The notes beneath the pieces were generated by a model. The model worked only from the letters and a program-made list of their open reading frames with translations, ran no database searches and had not been told where the DNA came from. A DNA stretch of 64,000 nucleotides from NCBI GenBank assembly GCA_946902875.1, contig OX336336.1, positions 8,092,545 to 8,156,544 on the forward strand, written 5' to 3'. This document shows, piece after piece, positions 55,001-63,937 of the stretch. The translations under genes and the position numbers were made by a program. Within the stretch, counting starts at the first letter, position 1; every line of letters starts with the position of its first letter. Source of the stretch: Nematopogon swammerdamellus (Eukaryota > Arthropoda > Insecta > Lepidoptera > Adelidae).

Positions 55001-55828
55001 AATGTTTCTTAGCTATGTTTGTAATCTAGTAATCAAGTAATTAAGTAATCGTAACCTTAATTATCTTAAAAAGTGGACCGATTTGTATTCAGTGTAAAAA
55101 AAAACTTGAAATAAATGTTAAATTACAAATTTAACAAACCCTAAAATAAAATATAAAAAGTCAGCTGTGCGGGAATTTACGTAGCGGTCCCCGAAAGCGG
55201 TAAACGAAATTTTTTTTTTTACTTTTTAAGGGTCGGGCGTTTTTAAAATTTTTAATTTAACTTTTGAAATAAAGAATGTCTCACAATTTCTGTCACATAT
55301 TATTTATAGTATGAGCAGTTTGATGCCGATAGTGTGCACTCACTGTCACTGTAGATAAATAGATAGATAGATAGAAATACTTTATTGCTCCAAAACATTT
55401 TACAGTAACAAACAATAACAAATTTACATGAGGGGCAAAGGCGGACTTATCCCTTACAGGGATTTCTCCTAGTCAACCTTTGGATCTTTGAGAGTCGTAT
55501 GTTGCGAGATATATTATGTCCTCGTAAGTAGGTAGTAGCAAAAGACTTGAGTGTGGGAATGTAAAATATAATATATGGAAAATAACTATGATAAACTATA
55601 ATCAATACATATAAGTACGTACTAGTTAATTAAACGTATAAATTGCTAATTATAAATAAAAGTAAATACATAAGACTGTAAATTAAACTGTAGCTTACAT
55701 GGATAAATCAGGTTTATCCATGGTAGGTTATGTATATGTACCCATGTCTTATGTTGGTGACGAATTAAAATGTACATATGTGCGGCGATAACAGTTACAT
55801 GGGTTTTTAAATTACCGTGGTTGTTAGA
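55001..55828. other. intronic, nothing recognised
   Basis: Includes a short GATA run (55355-55376). No other feature. Confidence 0.4.
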
Positions 55829-56127
55829 CATTATTTTAAATCAAACAGCTTTACTCACGGTTTCACTCCGAGCTATGTGGCTCGACGTTTCGGGCCAAGC
55901 GTATGGCCCATCTTCATGGAGCACTCTGCCTTGTGCGACGGTTGGCAGAGAATGGCCCATCTTCATGGAGCACTCTGCCTTGTGCGACGGTTGGCAGAGA
56001 ACGTTCTCTGCCAACCGTCGCACAAGGCAGAGTGCTTCATGAAGATGGGCCATACGCTTGGCCCGAAACGTCGAGCCACATAGCTCGGAGTGAAACCGTG
56101 AGTAAAGCTGTTTGATTTAAAATAATG
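55829..56127. mobile_element. 299-bp near-perfect hairpin MITE
   Basis: The left arm from CATTATTTTAAATCAAACAG, ACTCACGGTTTCACTCCGAG, CGACGTTTCGGGCC pairs with the right arm ending GATTTAAAATAATG. The centre is GAGAACGTTCTC (around 56002/56003) with no loop. A 49-bp segment of the left arm (TGGCCCATCTTCATGGAGCA to GGCAGAGAA) is duplicated in tandem, so the left arm is 174 bp and the right arm 125 bp. It ends 63 bp before the exon 2 acceptor. Confidence 0.95.
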
Positions 56128-56190
56128 GATAACAGTTACCTTTTGGAATTATTTGATCGATAAAACGAACATTCTTTTCCCCTCTTTCAG

Positions 56191-56350
56191 ATGGATGGCC
56201 CCCGTATCTCTGGCGGTGCACTCACCAGGTGCGGACTTAGCGCCCACCCTGGCCAGCATCCGATACCTGCGCGACTGCACCGGCTCCGACCTGATCCGGA
56301 ACTTCGTCACCTTCCACGTCTTCTTCTCCCATAGTCATATACCTACATCA
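56191..56350 (+). CDS. B4GAT1-like: B4GAT1-like glycosyltransferase, coding exon 2
   Basis: 160-bp exon encoding the last base of codon 192 and residues 193-245: WMAPVSLAVHSPGADLAPTL, ASIRYLRDCTGSDLIRNFVT, FHVFFSHSHIPTS. The acceptor is CCTCTTTCAG|A and the donor TCA|GTAAGA, ending in phase 0. The W-x-(G/A)-P-(V/I)-S-(L/V)-A-V motif and the following helix up to a conserved Cys are typical of the N-terminal half of the B4GAT1/LARGE2-like catalytic domain, which binds the nucleotide sugar. High GC content and perfect phase with exons 1 and 3 support it. Confidence 0.92.
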
Positions 56351-56377
56351 GTAAGATAATTTTAAAATAAAACAGTT

Positions 56378-56510
56378 TCCGTCCAGTTCAGTGTAGCCGG
56401 CACGATCGAAGGGAAGCACTGACATGGCACCTAGTTCACCCGGTGTTATGGGCTGACATCGCGGATGTTGTAGGTGATGTAGACAACCGTGACAGTTTCC
56501 ATAAAAAAAA
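56378..56510 (+). mobile_element. composite SINE, 3' fragment in intron 2
   Basis: GTTTCCGTCCAGTTCAGTGT, CCGGCACGATCGAAGGGAAG, TTATGGGCTGACATCGCGGA and CCGTGACAGTTTCCATAAAA. 5'-truncated copy beginning 28 bp after the exon 2 donor. Confidence 0.85.
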
Positions 56511-56842
56511 AGTTTAAAATAAAAGCGGAACTGAATGAAACCTTACAAAGAAGATGAAGTGTTTTTACGGAACCCAAATTGATTTACTATGTACATCGCC
56601 TGCTAATTACGTCATATGTCAGACCAACACACCTTGTTTCTTATGTCGTTACTAGGTGCCATGCCATGCCAGTGCTTTCTTTTAGTCGTGCCGGATAAAT
56701 GTTCAAAGGATAATATTTAAAGTACTTTCTACAAAGTAGGTACACAATAAAATCTAACCTAACGTAGGGCTTCCTCACAGATATCTTACTATTTTTATAG
56801 TTTATCCAATGCTATTATAATATATATATATTTAATTTTTTT

Positions 56843-57022
56843 ATGTAATCCGGTATGGTTGGCTGAGTCGGAGGGGCCAAAGCGCAACCTCCGAACAGCC
56901 AATATCACCTCCGAGAAGGTAGGTGCCATACCGGAGACTTCCCTGGATACTATCTGGCTATACTGGACTAGAGGAGAACACAACCGAGGAGGCTGCTGTG
57001 CGGCCATCTTACATCCAGTACC
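56843..57022 (-). mobile_element. tRNA-headed SINE family, antisense 3' part
   Basis: TTATGTAATCCGGTATGGTT, AGAAGGTAGGTGCCATACCG, TACTGGACTAGAGGAGAACA and GCGGCCATCTTACATCCAGT are the reverse complement of the body and tail of the SINE at 41945-42352. Confidence 0.75.
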
Positions 57023-57473
57023 TACTTTGTTTAAAATTGTTATGTTTAAAATTGGTAAATACGTTGTGTACACGACGACATTCGGTGTTTACTGTTTACC
57101 AAAGAGTTTGTATTACGCGCAGCGACGTAATACAAACAAATTCTTTGCTGTTTACATATGGCACGACCTTGACCGTCACAATATTACAAGAGGAATAGAA
57201 GTAGGACGGGATGTCTATTGTTGAGAGCAAACAAAAATTATAATATTACACTTTATGCCACTTAATGTGTGGCAAGAGCGGACTTATTGCCTTAGGCAAT
57301 TTCCTCCAGTCAATCCGGTCAATAAAAAGGACAAGATATGTTCAGGCGGGGCATTTAGCCTCATATCATAAGTAACTATTTAGTAATCTGTGCCTAAGTT
57401 CAACTAGCGGAGCTCGGTCAATACGTCATCTGTATATTTTAAAAATATGTATTTGTGTTTATCGCATTGATTT
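57023..57473. other. intron 2, nothing recognised
   Basis: Short palindromic run around TTACGCGCAGCGACGTAA (57112-57129). No gene. Confidence 0.4.
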
Positions 57474-57560
57474 TTAGGTTTCCGTATCCCGTACGGAAGC
57501 CTATTACTAAGCCTACGCCGTCTGAAGAAAAAGTAAAAAATTAAGGGGGGTTCCCATACA
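57474..57560 (+). mobile_element. GGTTCCGTA-type repeat fragment
   Basis: AGGTTTCCGTATCCCGTACG, GAAGCCTATTACTAAGCCTA, CGCCGTCTG, then a deletion to AGAAAAAGTAAAAAATTAAG and GGGGTTCCCATA. Confidence 0.7.
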
Positions 57561-57670
57561 AGAAACGTGGTTTTTTTTCAATGTTTTTTCTCCAGAGAAA
57601 ACGCAGTCTAGGCGAAGGCACAGGTCCCAATTTCTTTCGATTTCCCACAATTTGAAATTTGTCTTTTCAG

Positions 57671-57979
57671 ATACCAAACCCCGACAGCGTCCTCGGCACA
57701 CCATTCAACTGTTCCCTGGACCCTCCGTACATTGTCAACGCCTCCACCACCTATATGAAGCAGAAGAACCTCCTATACCCCGTCAACGTGGCCAGGAATC
57801 TCGCCAGGGAGGCTGCCCTCACCCACTACATCCTGGCGTCGGACATCGAACTGTACCCCAGTCCGAGCCTGGTGCCTAGGTTCCTCAACATGGTGGCCAG
57901 GAACGAGAAACCTCTCAATACTTCCACCAGACCGAGGGTCTTTCCTATAAGCATCTTCGAGGTGGCCGCTAAAGTTTCA
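57671..57979 (+). CDS. B4GAT1-like: B4GAT1-like glycosyltransferase, coding exon 3 (catalytic core)
   Basis: 309 bp, residues 246-348, phase 0 at both ends (acceptor GTCTTTTCAG|ATA, donor TCA|GTAAGT). It contains the core of the Glyco_transf_49 domain: LLYPVNVARNLAREAALTHY followed by ILASDIELYPSPSLVPRFL. Asp303-Ile-Glu305 occupies the position of the metal-binding DxD motif of this family. Asn-x-Ser/Thr sites occur at FNCS, VNAST and LNTST, fitting a lumenal Golgi domain. The exon ends in a conserved RVFPISIFEVAAKVS segment. The family assignment is firm; which of the several insect paralogues this is cannot be said. Confidence 0.95.
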
Positions 57980-58062
57980 GTAAGTAACATTTATTAATAG
58001 TTTTTTTTTAAGGAACCCGGCACGAGCTGTGCCCAGAAGTTTTTGTTTATTGTTTATTTATT

Positions 58063-58175
58063 GAGCATAATTATGTCAGTAGACTCCACTTGAACTTGTC
58101 ACAATTTGTTCTATCCGATTACACCCACGAAGTTGAACCGGCAAGAAACTTCGCAGGTGTTTATTTTTCAGACAT
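58063..58175 (+). mobile_element. short interspersed repeat, pair with 15610-15735
   Basis: GTTCTATCCGATTACACCCA, CGAAGTTGAACCGGCAAGAA and ACTTCGCAGGTG match the upstream copy. Confidence 0.55.
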
Positions 58176-58190
58176 TATTACAAGTATTTG

Positions 58191-58568
58191 TTTTTTATGA
58201 AAACTGACACGGTTGTCTACATCACCTACAACATCCGTGATGTCAGCCCATAACACCGGGTGAATTAGGTGCCATGTCAGTGTTTCCCTTCATTTCACGT
58301 CGGCTACACTGAACTGGACGGAAAACACGAACTATTTACATAGCCGTTTCGATCGACGTTGATATTCAGTGCGGTGGTATCAACCCGGGCGGTTTAAACC
58401 CTACCACCTAGTAAGGTAAGAAGGGAAGGGACCTGCAGTTTTACATGGAATCCGAACCACGGTCAGCCTCCAACGGTCGAGCGGTCACCCATCCAAGTAC
58501 TGACCGCGCTCAGGGTTGCTTAACAATTACAGTCGACTGACCGCACCACTCAGCTACCAAGGCTGACA
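58191..58568 (-). mobile_element. composite 5S/tRNA SINE, full-length antisense copy
   Basis: TTTTTTATGAAAACTGACAC (tail), GATGTCAGCCCATAACACCG, CATAGCCGTTTCGATCGACG, GGAATCCGAACCACGGTCAG (B box), GGTCACCCATCCAAGTACTG and ACCGCGCTCAGGGTTGCTTA (5S-like, about 58481-58522), and CAGCTACCAAGGCTGACA (A box). It has both heads in one copy. Confidence 0.85.
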
Positions 58569-59015
58569 TAAAGTGATATTTAACATAATATATACCTATT
58601 ATACATATATATATATAAGGTCTTTCAAAATTAGTTCAGAGTACGCTAAGGGGGGGTTTTGTATCATATAGGGAGTAAAACCTATATAAAATTTTTTGGA
58701 CCTTGGGCTTTTTTTATGTAAATATTTTTTTATGTATTTAAATAAAAAAATAGGTGGTTGATTTTTATAGCCTAATCGATTCAGTTTCATAACAGTAACA
58801 AAAAAGTCTTCATCACCATTATGATCTAACACGTGTAAGTTGGTAAAAAAAATCGAATTCTTTCTATTCCATACTAATAAAACTAAAATTGTGGTTTTTC
58901 ACAATTTCTGAAAGAAAGAGATCTATGTGTTGTTTACATTTTACATGATTTTTTTTTTTTTGTAAAAAAAAAATCTTTGTTCTTCAAAAGTGAGCCATTT
59001 CCGATACAGAACGCT

Positions 59016-59354
59016 GTTATCATCATCTCATCAGTTATCACCATTAACAATGTCATTATGTATGTCATCAGTTATCACCTCAATTATTGCATTAACAATG
59101 TCATTATGTATGTCATCAGTTATCACCTTAATTATTGCATTAACAATGTCATTATGTATGTCATCAGTTATCACCTGAATTATTGCATTAACAATGTCAT
59201 TATGTATGTCATCAGTTATCACCTTAATTATTGCATTAACAATGTCATTATGTATGTCATCAGTTATCACCTCAATTATTGCATTAACAATGTCATTATG
59301 TATGTCATCAGTTATCACCTCAATTATTGCATTAACAATGTCATTATGTATGTG
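59016..59354. repeat. 48-bp minisatellite, about 6.5 units
   Basis: The unit GTCATCAGTTATCACCTCAA + TTATTGCATTAACAATGTCA + TTATGTAT recurs at 59064, 59112, 59160, 59208, 59256 and 59304 with one-base variants (CTCAA/CTTAA/CTGAA). Because 48 is a multiple of three, long open frames exist on both strands; these are not genes. Confidence 0.97.
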
Positions 59355-59470
59355 TAGTGTAGTGCGCTATCGCGTTCTGTAAATATTAATGACGGCAGAG
59401 CACGATTCCCAGTAAAGAATACAATTCTAGCTCAGAGCCAACATAGGCGACCGTATAGATAGACATATAG

Positions 59471-59776
59471 ACCGCTCGACCGTTGGAGGCTGACCGTGGT
59501 TCGGATTCCACGTTAAACTGTTATACGTCTCATCCCTTCTTACCTTACTAGGTGGTAGGGTTTATCCCGCCCGGTTTGGTACCACCGCACTGAATGAAAC
59601 GTCGGTCGAAACGGCTATGTAAATAGTTCGTGTTTTCCGTCCAGTTCAGTGTAGCCGAGATGAAATGAAGGGAAGCACTGACATGGCACCTAGTTCACTC
59701 TGTGTTATGGGCTGACATCACGGATGATGTATTGTAGGTGATGTAGCCAACCGTGTCAGAAGTCATAACAAAAAAA
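59471..59776 (+). mobile_element. composite SINE, 5'-truncated, in intron 3
   Basis: Starts at the end of the 5S-like block (GACCGCTCGACCGTTGGAGG). It continues with GTGGTTCGGATTCCACG, GGTACCACCGCACTGAATGA and TGTGTTATGGGCTGACATCA, and ends near AACCGTGTCAGAAGTCATAA. Confidence 0.8.
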
Positions 59777-60122
59777 TAATAATTGGACATTGCCTTGAAT
59801 TAAAACAAAAAAAATAAGCCAAGTGTGAGTTTTACTCAACACGGAGGCTTCCGTAGATTCCGCTATACCATACCATACATACCTGTAAAAAAATATCCGT
59901 CTATCTTTTGTATGCGATGGAAACTACCTGTGGCGTAATCTATTATTTAGTAGCGTGAATATGTACTAATCGATTCATAGCACGTTTCTCGTATGTGGAC
60001 TAGAGGAGAATACAACCGAGGCCGCTATGCTATCTGTTTAGAACCCCGTCTGTATTAATTTTCTGATAATTATATGATTGAATGATTCATTAAACTGAAC
60101 AAGAGAATGCGGTTTGTTGCAG

Positions 60123-60255
60123 GTGCCATCAACGAAGACCGAACTGCAGGAGATGCTGGCCAAGAAGACCGCGATACCGTTCCACAAGTACGTGTGCCCC
60201 AACTGCCACAACATCCCGCAGGGGCCGCAGTGGATGAAGGCGAAACAGAATGAAT
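60123..60255 (+). CDS. B4GAT1-like: B4GAT1-like glycosyltransferase, coding exon 4
   Basis: 133 bp, residues 349-392 plus the first base of codon 393. VPSTKTELQEMLAKKTAIPF then HKYVCPNCHNIPQGPQWMKAKQNE. The acceptor is GTTTGTTGCAG|GTG. The donor is GAAT|GTCAGT, which lacks the usual G at -1 and has C at +3, but the phase fits exon 5: the split codon becomes Tyr, giving NEYMGIFHVGKR. C-x2-C-H with HKYVCPNCHNIP is a recurrent feature of this family. Reading on past the donor meets a stop at 60297-60299, so retention of intron 4 would truncate the protein. Confidence 0.9.
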
Positions 60256-60300
60256 GTCAGTATTATTACTGTCAATCTCTACCTACAGTCACATTATAAT

Positions 60301-60470
60301 TTTTTTTTTTTATGGAAACTAACACGGTTGGCTACATCACCTACAACTGGTGCCACGTCAGTGCTTCCCTTCGGTCGTGCCGGCTACACTGAACTGGACG
60401 GAAAACTATTTACATAGCCGTTTCGACCGACCTTTCATTCAGTGCGGTGGTACCTAGTAATATAAGAAGG
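60301..60470 (-). mobile_element. composite SINE, antisense with internal deletion
   Basis: TTTTTATGGAAACTAACACG (tail), a jump from CACCTACAAC to TGGTGCCACGTCAGTGCTTC, ACACTGAACTGGACGGAAAA and CATTCAGTGCGGTGGTACC. Its poly-T begins 45 bp after the exon 4 donor. Confidence 0.8.
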
Positions 60471-60506
60471 GAGTCATATCCCTTAGTCGCCTTTTACGAC
60501 ATACAC

Positions 60507-60526
60507 GGGGGGGGGGGGGGGGGGGG
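60507..60526. repeat. poly-G tract (20 G)
   Basis: Twenty consecutive G residues follow CTTTTACGACATACAC, the reverse of the GTCGTAAAAGGCGACTAAGG motif seen at 43248 and 61567. Length may be unreliable in sequencing. Confidence 0.9.
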
Positions 60527-60629
60527 AGAGATGCAGTGGGGCTATTATTTTAAAGTACCGGCCTCACACGGTACATTTTGAGTTCATACAATAATTGTGA
60601 CAGTAACATACAAATAATGCTACTCAACG

Positions 60630-60790
60630 ATCCAGAGGGGGAAGCCCCCTTCATCATGGGGACCATGATTAAGGTCCCTATGGACGACTATTTTTATTTA
60701 TACATAGTTAGATTTATTTTTATAGATAATTTAGTTATTTTTAGGTCTAGATTTAATTATTTTTATTAAATGCATCGTTCAAATAAATAG
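60630..60790 (-). mobile_element. single unit related to the 163-bp repeat
   Basis: Reverse complement relation: GATCCAGAGGGGGAAGCC, GGTCCCTATGGACGACTATT, TTTATTTATACATAGTTAGA, TAATTTAGTTATTTTTAGGT and CTAGATTTAATTATTTTTAT match the unit at 40541-41240 in reverse. Confidence 0.7.
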
Positions 60791-60924
60791 TAAATATGAC
60801 TTAATAGATACATACATACATACATACATAATTGGCCATTGAGAGATCAGTGCTAATGCAGAAAGTTTACACAGAAGATGTGAAGTAATAATTGTTAATA
60901 CGATCTCACATAAATATGGATAAT

Positions 60925-61065
60925 GCGAAACGCACTCCCTGCCCAACTATTTCTTCCCAAGTACAGCCTGGCTTTTTCAAAAGGGGCGTTAAAAGGCTGT
61001 TGTCATACCGGCACGGCATTCGCAAACCCCGTGCATGACAGAATGTCCATATGCCCATATAAAAA
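60925..61065 (+). mobile_element. LINE 3' end fragment in intron 4
   Basis: Reads RNALPAQLFLPKYSLAFSKG at the ORF end, then GGCTGTTGTCATACCGGCAC, GGCATTCGCAAACCCCGTGC and AGAATGTCCATATGCCCATA, ending in TATAAAAAAA. 5'-truncated. Confidence 0.75.
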
Positions 61066-61273
61066 AAAGGCGAAAAAACGTCACATTTTTTTTGTTTATG
61101 TAAACGAGCATGGGTGGTTGTGCCGAGAGACCAATGGTGCAGTCGACAGAGCCAAAATCACCTCTCCTCGCGAAACCACGCTCAGTTAGGTGCCATGACA
61201 GCAGATTTCGGGATCGTCGGATCTCAATAAACAAACATATTTAAAAAAAATGCGATGTCTGCTATGTTCAGAG

Positions 61274-61376
61274 CAGGGATGTTGCGGATGTTCAAATCCG
61301 TATCCGCAAATGCGGAGCATCCGCATTGATTTTGACATCCGCGATTGTCAAAAAAATCGCATCCGCAACATCCCTG
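61274..61376. mobile_element. 103-bp hAT-type MITE with 8-bp TSD
   Basis: Inverted ends CAGGGATGTTGCGGATG and CATCCGCAACATCCCTG are flanked by an exact 8-bp duplication GTTCAGAG (61266-61273 and 61377-61384). It is non-coding. The size, CAGGG ends and 8-bp duplication fit a hAT-derived MITE. Confidence 0.93.
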
Positions 61377-61407
61377 GTTCAGAGTTAGTAAATCGTAGGT
61401 ATACAAG

Positions 61408-61529
61408 GTGTTTCAGGATAGGCTTGAGAAACTTCAGGAATAGAAAGAAAAGGGTAACAGGGCTGTCTAGGTCTAGGGAGTGCTGTGATTTTATGTTTTA
61501 AAGTACCTACCGCGTGGCTCCGGTACTTA
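61408..61529. other. intron 4, possible element end
   Basis: ACAAGGTGTTTCAGGATAGG resembles the AGGGTGTT end of the 40001-40206 MITE, but no partner end is visible. Confidence 0.3.
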
Positions 61530-61850
61530 AAAAGAATAGACCCACTGCATCTCTCCCCGTGCATATCGTAAAAGGCGACTAAGGAAAAAGGACAAGATGC
61601 CGCGCTAAAGGGCGACAGGCTAGCCACCTCTCACGTTAGCACGGTCGCTCCACCGAGTCATGCAGGAGGTGGATCTTCGTGCCTCGCTTGCTGCCTAATA
61701 GTTTATCTTGTCGTAATACTCTGCTGAACGTGGCTGTCGTCGGTGTGCTGTAATTTACCGGAGTCCTTGCAGCACAACACCGATTACTCTGTTTACCACG
61801 ATTGTCGGGATGCAGCGTGTGCTACCTACCTATATTTATACCTATGTCAT
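61530..61850 (+). repeat. 300-bp dispersed repeat, pair with 43190-43490
   Basis: CATCTCTCCCCGTGCATATC, GTAAAAGGCGACTAAGGAAA, CAGGCTAGCCACCTCTCACG, CTTCGTGCCTCGCTTGCTGC and TTGCAGCACAACACCGATTA occur in the same order as in the first copy. Confidence 0.75.
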
Positions 61851-62079
61851 AATATGTATATTTCTTTCCGCCACTCGCTCAGCAGTTACCATACCGCAAA
61901 GGTATCCTGGTAGAAAATGCCTAAAGGCATTATGTAAGTTACATTTTGCCCATATTTATATTTGAGTGCAATAAATATACAATACAATACAATACAAAAT
62001 ATATAGATGGAGGGATTGCCCTACTCGGTGTGGCATACACATTACAACTTCATACAAGTATACGCTCTCCGCTTGCTTA

Positions 62080-62345
62080 CTCCTCGCTCCTACCACAAAA
62101 TAGAAAAAAGAATACTCCGTACAGAAGCTTCTCTGTACAAACACTCACAAAGAAATAGCTACTCTGCGACGACGCGATAAAGCACAAATTGACTCGCACA
62201 GAGCTGCATGCCTAACCACGATAACCACCTACATTTCGCTTCTCTTTCTGTCGCGTAACTCTATCTCGAAAGCGCGTCGTTCGGCGCGTGTAAGGGCTGT
62301 GTCTTTGGGCTGTCTTTTTGTGAGGAATAAAATGAAGGTGATACC
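62080..62345 (+). repeat. dispersed repeat, pair with 33441-33705
   Basis: AGAAATAGCTACTCTGCGAC, CAGAGCTGCATGCCTAACCA, TTCGCTTCTCTTTCTGTCGC and GTAACTCTATCTCG parallel the copy in intron 1. Confidence 0.65.
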
Positions 62346-63548
62346 TACCAACGATACGATATTTAGCTATGGCAAATTCATGCGAACAAATTCATGCATG
62401 CGTTAGCGTCGCAATTAGTTTTTCACATGGAAGCGTGCAACCTTCCAGTGATAGTTTTGTTTGATCAATAAATTTAATGATCATCTATAATGTACCTATT
62501 GTTTTATTGGTGTTTTTTATTGTATAAACCCCACATTGAGAGACAGAGAACGAATGAATGTTCTATTTCTATTCTTATACGAATTAGGCCATACATACCA
62601 CGCTGTTCGGCGTCATCTAACTAATGTTATTGGCAATATGATATGGCAATATTATTTTAAATCTATGACCTCCTACCGTGCCTCCTACTAATATGAATAA
62701 ATAAATTAATAGAAATAAATCAAAATGCAGCACAATAATGACGTGATTTCGACATTTCTAAATTCGAAACGAAACGTAGTTGATGCGCGCGCCGCGCGCT
62801 CGCTCTGGCTGGACAGCGGCAGCTCACTGTTACTTGTGCATTAACCGACACGCCAAGCGGTAGGCATTTAAGGCGCGACTTTGAGCGAGTGACGAAGGCC
62901 TGCTCCTACTGTCAGTTGGCAATTTGCGTTGTGAGCGGAGCTCTGACACTTTTGAATCTCTTTCGTCATTTATCGTCGTTCAAACAGGTCAGAACGAGAT
63001 GGGTATGTGAAGGTCTTGATGTTGCAAGATAAGAAAGCTGATTTGTGTGTGGGGGAAGGTGATTTAAATTTTAATTTTTTTTACGTTTTAATGGTGTTAG
63101 TGCAAGTCAGCTATTATATTTTGTTATTAAAGAAAATAAATTGTCATTTACAACAGTTTCTACCTCTAAGTAACGCTGATTGTTGTTAAAAAAAAAAATG
63201 CTGATTGTTGTTAAAAAAAAAATTGATTTTTTTTTAATTGTTGAAATTGAAAAACGCAAACTATAGAAAATCGTCAATGTGTAAATTTAAATGTTTAACG
63301 GCCACAATGGCAACGGAAAAGTGGTGGTACGATCTTTCATTTGGCGTGTCGTCGCCTCGTCGCTCTGAAGGGTCGTCTATTAATTTTACATGAGAGCGTT
63401 GATGCTACTTCTTAAAGACAGCCGCAACTACCTACTTGTTAGGTTTTTCATTGTGCTGTGTCTACTCCCTTTCAGCTAAAAAATGTTTTTTACATTTTTA
63501 TAATGTTGTTGTTATTTTATAGTTATATTTTTAGCTGAATAAACGTTT
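62346..63548. other. intron 4, nothing recognised
   Basis: Has a GC-rich patch (62783-62825) and A-rich duplicated words ATGCTGATTGTTGTTAAAAA at 63171-63220. No gene or RNA supported. Confidence 0.4.
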
Positions 63549-63573
63549 TTTTTTCTTTCTTTTTTTCTATGTT

Positions 63574-63609
<36 letters not shown>

Positions 63610-63612
63610 TCA
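63549..63612. repeat. (TTTC)n microsatellite
   Basis: T-rich start followed by about ten TTTC units. Confidence 0.95.
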
Positions 63613-63803
63613 TTCGTATGGTAGTACACTACGCTTTAATTTGTCCAGTTTAGTTTTTACAATATATTATTTATTACATATATTATGCAGCGACACAGTT
63701 ATTGTAAAATTTGGCCCGTGCTATATTTAAGACTTATCCTTGTCTCTTTTTATATTGATAGATGGAGCCAGCGCTATCTTCATGTAAAATGTACTATTTT
63801 CAG

Positions 63804-63937
63804 ATATGGGCATTTTTCACGTTGGCAAGCGACGTGGAAAGTTTGTCCACTGGGAGCCAATCTTCATCGGGACCAACATGGATCCGTTTTACGATGAGCG
63901 GCTCAGTTGGGAAGGGAAACAGGACAAAATGACGCAG
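63804..63937 (+). CDS. B4GAT1-like: B4GAT1-like glycosyltransferase, coding exon 5 (gene continues)
   Basis: 134 bp. The two bases AT complete codon 393, followed by residues 394-437: MGIFHVGKRRGKFVHWEPIF, IGTNMDPFYDERLSWEGKQD, KMTQ. The acceptor is CTATTTTCAG|AT and the donor CAG|GTACAC, ending in phase 0. The W-E-P-I-(F/Y)-(I/V)-G-T...P-x-Y-D-E-R-x-(S/T)-W-E-G motif is the strongest signature of the C-terminal half of the B4GAT1/LARGE-like GT domain. The remaining C-terminal exon or exons lie beyond 64000, so the gene is partial here. Confidence 0.95.

Larger units (their letters stand above)
18920..56190 (+). other. intron 1 (37.3 kb, repeat-filled)
   Basis: Bounded by GTAACC at 18920 and CCTCTTTCAG at 56181-56190. 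Its phase-2 junction restores a continuous frame across exons 1 and 2. It is packed with the palindrome, LINE, SINE, hAT, MITE and gypsy remnants listed separately. I found no additional exon of this gene inside it. Confidence 0.85.

Noticed and set aside
58977..59357. 126-codon frame with repeated NNVIMYVISYHLNYCI units
   Set aside because: Produced by the 48-bp minisatellite. Equally open frames exist on the other strand.
62770..62960. GC-rich patch as a promoter of another gene
   Set aside because: No following start codon with a supported coding exon and no core promoter motif I can defend.
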